DNA from: Mytilinidion resinicola
Taxonomy: Eukaryota; Ascomycota; Dothideomycetes; Mytilinidiales; Mytilinidiaceae
Length of the DNA: 64,000 bases
Assembly: GCF_010093595.1 (NCBI RefSeq)
Contig: NW_022985443.1
Coordinates: 1,828,993-1,892,992, forward strand
Direction: 5' to 3'
Part shown: in pieces, positions 55,468 to 64,000 of the stretch
How the letters are laid out: every line of letters starts with the position of its first letter
How positions within the stretch are numbered: the first letter of the stretch is position 1
The notes under the pieces: generated by a model
The model's database searches: none
Told to the model about the DNA's origin: nothing
The model's input: the letters and a program-made list of their open reading frames with translations, nothing else
Position numbers and translations under genes: made by a program

Positions 55468-56487
55468 ATGGTACATCAAACTCCAAATCTCTATCTATGT
55501 GCGCTGACGCCTGGTAGTTCATAGCTCGGAGCGAATATGGTAAGCAGACTACGCTTCATACACACAGAATGCTCGCTAATCACATAAACTCTAGATCGTG
55601 GCATCAAGTCAGTGGAACCTCAGACCCTCCCCATCTCCGCTCACAATTGCCTAGCACCTTCTCCCCCGAAGGCCGCCTCTTCCAAGTCGAATACTCCCTC
55701 GAAGCCATCAAACTTGGCTCCACAGCAATAGGTGTAAGCTTACCCTTACATCCCAACGCCAATACCAATCCAACCTCCTCACACGAGCTCACAAACCTCA
55801 GGTCGCAACCGGCGAGGGTGTGATCCTCGGCGTCGAAAAGCGCGTAACCTCCACTCTCCTCGAAACCTCCTCCGTCGAAAAGATTGTCGAGATCGACAGC
55901 CACATCGGGTGCGCCATGTCCGGGCTGCAGGCCGACGCTCGCTCCATGGTCGAGCACGCCCGCGTCGAGTCGCAGAACCACGCCTTCCACTACAACGAGC
56001 CGCTGCGGGTTGAGAGCTGCACGCAGGCGATATGCGATCTAGCGCTGCGGTTTGGTGAGGGCGCTGAGGGTGAGGAGAGCATCATGAGTAGACCTTTCGG
56101 CGTGGCGTTGCTTATTGCGGGATACGATGAGGATGGACCATCGCTGTAGGTTTTGGCGCTATAATATATGGACAAGAGAAAAATGGAGGAGTTGGCTGAC
56201 TGGAATCTAGATATCACGCGGAACCCTCCGGCACATTCTACCGCTACGATGCCAAGGCTATAGGATCTGGCTCCGAAGGTGCTCAGGCCGAGCTCCAGAA
56301 CGAGTTCCACAAGTCCCTCTCGCTCGAGGAGGCCGAGGTGCTGGTGCTCAAGACACTGAAGCAGGTTATGGAAGAGAAGCTGGACTCGAAGAACGTGCAG
56401 CTAGCGAGCGTTACCAAGGCGAAGGGCTTCAGGATCTACACGGATGAAGAGATGGCTGAGGTCGTGGGCAGATTACCGACGAATTAG
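55468..56487 (+). CDS. PUP2: 20S proteasome subunit alpha-5
   Basis: Exons 55468-55470, 55518-55539, 55595-55607, 55655-55733, 55802-56145 and 56211-56487 close at 245 residues. The N-terminal alpha-subunit signature is [34 protein letters not shown], assembled from four exons. The body has [23 protein letters not shown] and [14 protein letters not shown], and the C-terminus [15 protein letters not shown]. This is alpha-5 (yeast Pup2/Doa5), part of the outer ring of the 20S proteasome. The first coding exon is only the ATG and a 13-nt microexon follows. The three microexons are required to restore the signature. Confidence 0.93.
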
Positions 56488-56704
56488 TCGGAATGAGATC
56501 GCAGTCCTGTAGCATAGCGAACATAGAGCTTTTGGCCTGGTTCATGAGGCGAATTCAGATTCACAGGTGATAAGGTTTCAAACAAGACAGTTCCATATTT
56601 GATTTTGTTATTACTTTGAATCCCCGCACATCGAAAATGTTCATGAACTTGCCTGTAAGTTCTAATCCCTCTCGTGTATACTGACGAGATCATTAGTGCT
56701 CGGC

Positions 56705-57883
56705 CTACGGCTTCACAGCATAGATCTTGAATGACCCTACAACCTCTTTCATTAGCGAAATGCACAGCCGAAAGCTCGTCCTTCGTATAAAATGACTTAC
56801 CAGCCCATTCGTTAAAGTCGTGATTCACAGCCATCTCCTTCAAAACCCCGTCATCATCCCCACTTCCACGGCATGAATCCTTCTTCTCCCCACCTCCGCA
56901 ACGCACCAAATCACAACATTCTTTCTTATGGCAGCAATCAGCTATATCACAGCACTTTTTTCCTTTCTCCTCCCCACTCCCGTTCCCACAGCAGCTCCCA
57001 CAACATTCTTCCTTCTCCGTTCCCGCACTTTCCCCCTCCACACAGCACCCCCCTTTCTCCTTCTCAGCACTCGATTTATACAAATTAAGATCGTTCCACG
57101 CATCCACAATCAACACATCTACGCTTTCATCAGCAAATGAGTCCACCTCATTTCACCAACACATACCGTCAAACCCCACCCCCCTCAACCACCCCTCGTA
57201 CGCCCCTACCTCCTCCGCGCCCGCAACACACCCCACATACAGCGCCATGCTCTCCTTCAGCTCCTGCCGCAGCGGCTTGCGCGCCAGGATATCTGACACC
57301 GCGACGCGCCCACCGGGTTTCAGCAACCTGTGGATTTCGGCGAAGACGAGGGGTTTGAAGGGAGTGGGCACGAGGTTGATGACGCAGTTGCTGATGATGC
57401 AGTCTGCGATGCCTTTATCTAGGGGGATGGCTGTGATGTTGGCGTGGATGAAGGAGATGTTGGTGGGAGTGGGGGAGAGGGTGGAGAGGTTGCGGTTGGC
57501 GCGGGCGAGCATAGCCTAAACTTGATCAGACGAGCATAATCCCCTGTGGAGAAAGCGAGAAGAGGATTAGAGAGGAAGAGACGGACTTCGTTCATGTCGA
57601 CTCCGATTGCCCGGCCTGTGGGACCCACACGTTTGGCAGCGAGGAAGACGTCGAAGCCGGCGCCGCTGCCGAGATCGATGACGGTCTCGCCAGGGGAGAG
57701 GGCGGCGAGGGCGAGCGGGTTGCCGCACGAGAGGCCGAGGTTGGCGTCGCTGGGGATGGAGGAGAGTTCGGCGGGGGTGTAGCCGAAGGCGGTGGCGATG
57801 GAGGTGCTGTTGGGGGAGGTGGGGGAGAGGGCGGCGGTGCCGTAGCGGGATTGGACGGCAGTGTGGATGGTTTGGGGATCCAT
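56705..57883 (-). CDS. arsenite methyltransferase with cysteine-rich insert
   Basis: Exons 57883-57587, 57515-57167, 57118-56801 and 56736-56705 close at 331 residues. The ArsM/AS3MT-type SAM fold shows [39 protein letters not shown] (motif I), SNCVINLVP and [26 protein letters not shown] follows. The protein ends [16 protein letters not shown], typical of the family. Between these lies a ~65-residue insert with 14 cysteines, mostly as CC pairs (CCGSCC, KKCC, DCC, ECC), about residues 241-294. Several Cys in the core (SCGNP, SNCV) fit arsenic binding. It methylates As(III) with SAM and thiols. The first donor is GTCCGT, non-consensus. The gene is divergent from a bZIP gene. Confidence 0.85.
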
Positions 57884-58387
57884 TGGGGTGGTTGGGATGA
57901 GGTTTGGGAATGAAACTTGGGAATCAAGTTTGGGGAGGAGATTGGGGAATTCGGTAGGAGATATGAGAGTGGGATTAAGAGAGATGAGCGAGTCGATTGA
58001 GGTGATGCAGAATGGAGAATTTTGAAATTGAAATTCTATGAGGGTTGAGGAAGAAGGAGCTACTCAGATTGGATTCAAGATATATATATATCTCTCTAGA
58101 ATAGCGATATGTCACTGCTGCGTGCATGATCGATGATAAGCAGTCTTAAAGCTCAGCTACGATCGATATGTCACCAATAACGCAAGTTCTATAATCTACA
58201 ATACGTGATGTGATTTTGAATCAGCCAATGCGTGTTCGCGTTGCTCACGAGGAGGGGTGCAGTTGATACCTAGGCACTGGGTAGTTGATATGTCACCGGT
58301 CTTGGCACCCTCATTTCGAGGTCGCCAACGCCCATCAACCTTCACCTTAACCTACACATCAATTGTGGGCCAACGGATACAGCCAAC
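57884..58387. promoter_or_regulatory. shared promoter of the arsenite methyltransferase and bZIP genes
   Basis: There is 504 bp between divergent starts. It contains an AT-rich core with TATATATATAT at about 58080 and paired GATCGAT strings near 58128 and 58162. Candidate bZIP-like half sites are present but no site is certain. Confidence 0.5.
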
Positions 58388-59131
58388 ATGCCTCCAAAGA
58401 CTAGGACTCCAGAAACGTCCTCCTCCCCTATTGGCCGTCCTGCCGCGAAACGTACCACTGTATCCCCTGCCCATACTCTTACACGCGTCCGGAATAATCA
58501 GAGGAGGCATCGCGAGAGGCGGCGAGATTATATTGCGTCGTTGGAGAAGAGCTTGGAAGATGCGAATAGGGTGATGGAAGAGATGAAAAAAGAGTTGGAT
58601 GCGTCGAAGGCAGAGCTGGAGAAGTGGAGGGGTGGGAGTTTGAGGGTCGAGACTGGATTCGTGGCTTTGGGGCATGATATCAACACATCTAAGGACTTGG
58701 GCTTCACCTCGGAGGGGGCTGGATTCAATAAACCAGACGCCGTCTTCCATCAACAACTACCCGTAGTCCCTGAACCATGTCTCCAACAATGTCAACTCCA
58801 ATACCCACAATGCGCCTTTCCACCCCCTTCATCAAATTCCGCTTCAAGCCCATCTCTAGCCATTCGATACACCGAAGACCCCGAACTCCTCGCCCTCATG
58901 TCCTCCAATTCGCCCTCTTGCGTTTCTTTCCCCGCAGAGGGTCGCGAATCTACCACGCCGTGTACGCAAGCTTACGTCCTCATATCGCAGCAAAATTACC
59001 GAGGGTTGGATGTACACACGATACGGACCTGGCTGTACGAAGGCTTTCGGCAGGCACAGAATCAGCATGATGGATGTAGTGTTGATAACAAGCTGCTTTT
59101 TGGGTTGTTGGACTTCATCAGTGGGGTGTGA
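58388..59131 (+). CDS. bZIP transcription factor, likely arsenic-responsive
   Basis: A single exon gives 247 residues. The basic region RVRNNQRRHRERRRDYIASLE (residues ~33-53) is followed by a heptad helix (LEKSLEDANRVMEEMKKEL). The C-terminal half has the segment CTQAYVLISQQNYRGLDVHTI and the end GCSVDNKLLFGLLDFISG, which is common to a group of fungal AP-1-like bZIP proteins. Two clusters of Cys (PCLQQCQLQYPQC, CVSFPAEGRESTTPC) could sense metalloids, as cysteines do in yeast Yap8/Arr1. Its head-to-head position with the arsenite methyltransferase gene supports regulation of that gene; this is inference. Confidence 0.8.
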   Translation: MPPKTRTPETSSSPIGRPAAKRTTVSPAHTLTRVRNNQRRHRERRRDYIASLEKSLEDANRVMEEMKKELDASKAELEKWRGGSLRVETGFVALGHDINTSKDLGFTSEGAGFNKPDAVFHQQLPVVPEPCLQQCQLQYPQCAFPPPSSNSASSPSLAIRYTEDPELLALMSSNSPSCVSFPAEGRESTTPCTQAYVLISQQNYRGLDVHTIRTWLYEGFRQAQNQHDGCSVDNKLLFGLLDFISGV

Positions 59132-59205
59132 GCACCATGACCCACCGGAAGTCTTTGCAACAATAGCAAATCATCCGACGCAAGATATTACATTGCGAAG
59201 CTACT

Positions 59206-61640
59206 TCAATCTATCAACCACCATTCCGCTTCCACTGGTATCCCTGTTACGATTAGTGTTCCATATCCCCCGATTTCATTGTCAACAAGCGGTGTGCTCG
59301 TGACCTTACCTATATATCGAGCCATAGTCCGACCTTCAATCCTTTTCCTAGTCTGTTCGAGTAAAATGCCTCGCAATCCCCACGACGAGGCCATGTCAAC
59401 TATCTCCCCTGGATGCAGGATAGATAGTTGATTGAACGTAGTACTCGGGGTTAGGCCATCAACCAAGCGTACAGAGAAGGAGTCCATCGTGCTTTCGATA
59501 CGGAGAACAAAGTGCTGGGTGAGGCTCTCACCTCCTATAAGCCTGATACTCGGAAAGAACGTCACCAGTCCAAGACCTTCAGGGTGAAGGTAAGATTCTG
59601 CTCGTTTGTAGGTGGCGAAATCTATTGCTCCATTCTCCACGGAGGAGGATCCAGGTCCCTGTACACTCGCATAGTCTCGTAACATCTCTGGAGGTAAAGG
59701 GTAGAAGGCTAGACCATCTGGGTAGAGAAATGTCTTTGGGGCCCAGCGAAAACCTTTTTCGGCGATGCGCTCCCCGAACCCAAAGATGATGTTAGGTGGA
59801 ATTGTCGGGAAAAGCGATAGGAGGGCTTTCATTCTATCTCCTGGCTCGGCCTCGAGAACTGTAGAAATGTCAAATGCTAGGAATGAGCCTATGCAAATCG
59901 CTTCGTCGTCGCCTCGACTGGTCGTTCTTTGGAAAAGTGCGCGAAGCATGCATTGAGCTTGCCAATCATCATAGTCGTTCGACCGCGCCAGCATGCGGTT
60001 CTCGGCAATCCGGAAGCGGAATATCTGTAGGAGATCTTTGAACTCGCGTTGCAAACGCTGCTTGTTCATGTATAGGTCTACGAGCATGTCGATGTGGATG
60101 GACCGGCCATCTCCTGCAATGTACAGGCCTCTCGCTGTGGCACCCTCTTGGTAAGTCCAGAGCCTTGTGCTCCTATTTGGGGTACAGTTAGCTATGTGTC
60201 TTTCTCATGGATCAATTGACATTACCAGGCAGACATTGCTAGCCGCACGAGGACGTTGACGTTCGCCTCCGAAGGAGGTAAATTCTCCAGATCTTGATCC
60301 AAGATCAGAGTAGCCTCCGCGTCTCGGTAAATCTGGTGCATTTGCACTATGGACGCATTGCGTAGCTCCTTATACTCCGGTGCTATAGGAATGCAAAGTG
60401 TGTCAAGCCAGAACGGCAAGGTCTCGGCAAAGTACAACGTGTCTTCTGACTCTTCTCTTTCTCTCATGTATGAAAGCAGATGCTGATGTAGCCGTCTTGC
60501 CTGGCACTCCGGTATCGCGTTCTCTTTTGGATTCCCCAAGCCATCGGCCCACACATGGGATATAGCAATGTAAGGAAAATCTTTTGCTGCATGTACTTGT
60601 ACTCTCATCTCAGAGACGGTGTCATCATCTTCGTCCTCGCTCAATAACAAAACCGGGATGTCCCCATTTTTCAATATCTCAATCATTTCTTCTATCGGAG
60701 GTTGAATCAGAGCACACTTGCAACCCACCACGCAATGAGCAGGCTCGTGAGCGCTACCTGCCTGATCCTGCACGCATTTGCTCCGATGGCAATCTGAGTG
60801 GTCCAGTTTACAGCGTATGCTCCCCAGCGCGAAAGCGCGGACTTGATTCTCGATCGCCAAGTTGTGCCACGCTCGCCGGATGTAGAACGGACACCACCCG
60901 TCCTCGATCATCCGTAGATGCAGCAACGGAAAAACACCTGTGTATTGCCAAGAAACCTCGCCACTTGTAACGCTCAGCGCGGCAACGAGAAGACAGCACG
61001 AGAAGTGGATGTCTGCGAGCACCGCAGACATAGTCTTACTACGCCCGCGCTCCTCCGGTGTCAACTCGACCGAGCCCCTAGCTCTCAATCTGAGAAGCAC
61101 ACTCTCGGGCTTCCACACCACCGGATCCTCCAATGTTCCCTCCAACGCTGCCGAGATCACGTTCTCGATCTGGCGCAGGATAATTTCCGCATCCCGTAAA
61201 GACCTCATCCTTTCCAAATCGTCCCTCTCCTCGTCCTCGCTCTTCTCCTCGTTCGGATGCGCTACCCAGCTTTCTTGATACTTCTGCAACGCTGCGGTGG
61301 TTATGGATACGTCTCCATACTCATCTCGCCGCAGGAAATCTGCAGTCTTGATATCGAGCCTTGTCACGTGCGATAAGAGACCAAAGAATAACCAGGTTTG
61401 CAGGAAAGAACCAAGGTTTTCAAGCGACTGGGTGGGGTTGGACGTGGCTAGCCATGATGAGAAGGAGAAGTCATTCGTTTCTGCGGTTATGGATGACCAG
61501 GCGGAGAGGTCCCAGCCGCAGCGCTGGGGATAGGTCCTGAAATCGAGGCCGTCGTATGAGTAGGAGACTCCTCCTACGGGACGATAGTATGGGATCTTGA
61601 TTCGGTCGTCCGCGTTGTTCGGGAGATTGAGGTGCTCCAT
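59206..61640 (-). CDS. HET-domain protein
   Basis: Exons 61640-60226 and 60172-59206 close at 793 residues. The first ~380 residues are helical with paired Cys (HSDCHRSKC, GCKCALIQPP). The HET core follows: FPYIAISHVWADGLGNPKENAIPECQ near residue 370, then FWLDTLCIPIAP and QMHQIYRDAEATLILD. The TRLWTYQEG block is completed across the 53-nt intron. HET domains act in heterokaryon incompatibility and other self/non-self responses, where activation leads to cell death. An in-frame ATG at 61739 would add 33 residues. It is convergent with the bZIP gene, 74 bp apart. Confidence 0.88.
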
Positions 61641-61739
61641 CTTTGAATGAGGAAATTGTTCGGTCTTGGGGTGGTTATGGAAAGGTAAGAGGCTGCGGGG
61701 ACTAGTCCTGCTAAGGTTCGTGAGGCACGCCAAGTTCAT

Positions 61740-63772
61740 GCATGATTTGATTGGAAGATGTGTTCATGCAGCATGTCGGGCTGGATATCTTTGAAGCGCC
61801 CGACTGGGGGGGGGGGGTGGGGAGCTTCAAGTCTTGCTACCCTTTGCCCTCTTAGTGTTGATCTGACCCAAGGCTCTTCCAAGGTTTCAGCTCTTCGCCG
61901 ATAGCCTTTCTACGTTCCAGCCCCTCGTCTTTGGACCCCACAAGCCACAATTCAGCCTCGATCTTGCGGCATGACTCTGCTCATAGATCGAGCAGATTCC
62001 GGACTTGGCACAAATTCCACCTACAATGGTTCTTGCGAGTATGATAAATTCAATCACTGGTGCAAGAGTTTGAACAACACGCTCTCTTACTGCTTTGACG
62101 ACACTACTCTCATGCTGGAACTTGTGGAGCGATGTCCTCAACTGTGTTCAAGACTTTTCGGGTCGGAGAGTCCGGTAAGTCTAGCTCATCATATCTGCGT
62201 TATCGTGCTGAGTTGACCTCACTTGACAGGACATTTCCGGGGAAGGTGCAAGTAAAGCCGCACTCAGACTCTCAAAGGCCTATAGTTAGCAGAGAAGCCT
62301 CAAAGCGTAGCTAATGGGCCATCTCTTGTGCAAGGTATTCAGTGCATATTGCATCACATTCGCAATTCAAAAAAAAGGCACGTGAAGAGCAACCTACGCA
62401 AGCATCTGGTGCTGGGGCGCGAGAAGTGCAGTACAGATGAGTGGAGAAACTGGGAGAATTGCAATGAGGGGTTAGCCAAGGCCGCCAGCGTTCCATGGGG
62501 AAAGGCTGAAATCAATAGCGAACACGTCAGGTGCAGACATCGAGGCTTGAGCTTTGGTGGCATTGCGGTCTGTGATTTCTGTAGCATGCAGAGCTTGGCA
62601 AGTGCCAAGCAGCGATCGCGTGTCGACTGCTTCTGCTCGCTCATTCAGTTGCTAGGCACACTATTGGAAGTTTGATTCCAGGCTCTCATTGAAGGCCGCA
62701 AGGCTGAGCGTATATACTCTCGAGTAGGTAGCTCGACAAAGCCTGCGCGTGAAGGGGTGGTGAGGCTACTCGGAAGGGAAACTGTGGAGTTGCAGGTAAG
62801 GTGGAGGTGAAGTCGAAGCAACCATACAAGGCTAGCGGGTTGAGGAGACGATACTCGAGTGGAGCCGGACCATCGCTTGCCCATCTGCAGGTTCCCACTA
62901 TCTATCTGCCCCCACACTATCCCAACCGCCTTACATCTCAGAATTCTTTGCATCCTTAACAAACCCTATTTCCTAAAACTCTAGAGGCGGCGGCATCCTG
63001 AGCAGAGCGATTTTAGTGGTCGCCCCATGGTCGTTCCTATCGTGCGGTTTATGGTATACAGAAACGGAGTGAGTCTTGGATTCAGTGTCGATCCCTTTTG
63101 AGGGTATACAGCTTAGAGATGGTAGAGCTGCTTCTAGGTATGCGAGAACAAGAACTAGAGGGAAGAAAGTCACGCGCAGTGGGTTATGTTAGGCACGTCG
63201 GAATTTCTCAACTCCTTGTGTGATGAAGATGGAAGTTTAGATCGGAGAGATAATAGCACCTTGAAATTTTCCATAGTATTTCACACTACCATTTTGCAAC
63301 ACCTGATACATATTCAAGATAGCAAATCATATGGTCGACTCCATAATCACCCTCTGAAGCTCCCCGGACTCAATGGTGGCCTTCGGCCAAGCGCCGCTGG
63401 AGACCATCGCGCTAAGCGCCGGTTCTTGATCTACGCAGTCTCTCGGCTGACTGTTCTTGATCCGTACGAGGACTGCTTCCCCAGGACTATGCATAGCGTA
63501 TGCGAGAGATTTTCAGGGACCTGATAGCCGAGTCACGTGACGCCGGCGCTTGCCTGTTTCAACTCCCAGTTTCAGATCCATCCTCCCAACTCTGCATGCT
63601 TCAGACTTCCGTTTCAGCTTGGCGATGCGAAGCTTTCCCATATGCTTCACCGCCAAGCACTTTTCTAGGCTCCGGATGGCGTATTGGGTGCTTGGTCTCC
63701 TCGCGCCCTCAGGCCTGCCGCGCGTCATCACGCTCCCAAACTTTTAACGTCTCTTCCTCATCCGCTCAGAAC
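61740..63772. other. 2-kb stretch without a convincing gene
   Basis: Only short mixed frames occur. A G10 run lies near 61806-61816, and a TCACGTGACG site at 63533-63542. Low-complexity frames of ~100 codons at 62328-62962 on either strand show no family motifs. Confidence 0.4.
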
Positions 63773-64000
63773 TCAAGGGGTATGCACACAGCACCATGGC
63801 CCGGGCGTCCAATGCGGCGCATCATCCCGATCGCGATAGAAATCCCACACATGCACCGCCTCATCGCTAACCTTCCTCCCCGCCGCCGCCTCGGTCGCGT
63901 TGGAGACCCAGAACGCGGTTGCGCCGTTGTCGGCACAGTTCCAGAAGGTGCCGTCGCCCGCTTCGGCGGAGAGCAGCGTCGTACCGCAGGATTCGCCGGC
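63773..64000 (-). CDS. C-terminal part of an unidentified, probably secreted, protein
   Basis: An open frame enters from the right edge and stops at 63773-63775. It encodes 75 residues with GESCGTTLLSAEAGDGTFWN, NCADNGATAFWVSNATE and the end GPWCCVHTP. Paired cysteines, aromatic residues and an N-glycosylation site suggest an extracellular protein. No family is recognised from this fragment. Confidence 0.45.
   Translation of the reverse strand, partial: AGESCGTTLLSAEAGDGTFWNCADNGATAFWVSNATEAAAGRKVSDEAVHVWDFYRDRDDAPHWTPGPWCCVHTP

Noticed and set aside
62328..62962. Frames of about 100 codons near the right end
   Set aside because: Mixed composition on both strands and no recognisable domain.
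1..64000. CRISPR arrays, bacterial operons or ribosome binding sites
   Set aside because: No spaced repeat array is present and the gene structures are eukaryotic.

Overview
The window is nuclear DNA of a filamentous ascomycete. Genes are split by short GT-AG introns of mostly 45-180 nt. The families are typical of Pezizomycotina: HET, 2EXR, DUF7730, DUF3176, DUF7053, But2, Zn2Cys6 and Clr5 regulators, and GH17. Housekeeping genes (NEO1, SEC16, proteasome alpha-5) are intact and carry fungal features. I cannot place the species. A dothideomycete or a relative is my guess from gene style only.

Layout. 0-4 kb is a decayed zone: a gene tail at the left edge, a ubiquitin-protease pseudogene, and a short HET-like fragment. 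4-7.5 kb holds a secreted GH17 glucanase, a But2-domain protein and a 2EXR protein. 7.8-12.5 kb is a divergent pair of a Zn2Cys6 regulator and an MFS carrier. 12.5-15.4 kb has a small secreted eight-cysteine protein and a second 2EXR protein. 16-26.6 kb is the conserved core: a Neo1-type P4-ATPase and Sec16, transcribed away from each other. 26.6-29 kb is a long stretch with no convincing gene. 29-33 kb is a divergent PhyH dioxygenase and DHA1-type MFS pair. 33.5-37.5 kb holds a Clr5-domain regulator with an added Zn2Cys6-like cysteine cluster, and an unrecognised protein with a hydrophobic tail. 38-43 kb has a secreted epoxide hydrolase, an O-methyltransferase and an auxin-efflux-type carrier. 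43-46 kb is accessory sequence with a near-perfect palindromic MITE flanked by TA and a pair of degenerate duplicated segments. 46-55 kb holds DUF3176, DUF7730-like, DUF7053, aspartic protease and F-box genes, plus a relic copy of the F-box gene's 5' end. 55-61.7 kb has proteasome alpha-5, an arsenite methyltransferase with a 14-cysteine tail beside a divergent bZIP regulator, and a HET-domain gene. The right end is mostly non-coding, with a gene tail entering from outside.

The most coherent functional unit is the arsenite methyltransferase / bZIP pair at 56.7-59.1 kb. The enzyme has a metallothionein-like segment and shares a promoter region with its likely regulator. Other candidates for new biology are the eight-cysteine secreted protein, the Clr5 plus cysteine-cluster regulator, and the unrecognised membrane-type protein next to it. 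All splice models were made by eye, and I checked most of them for frame closure.
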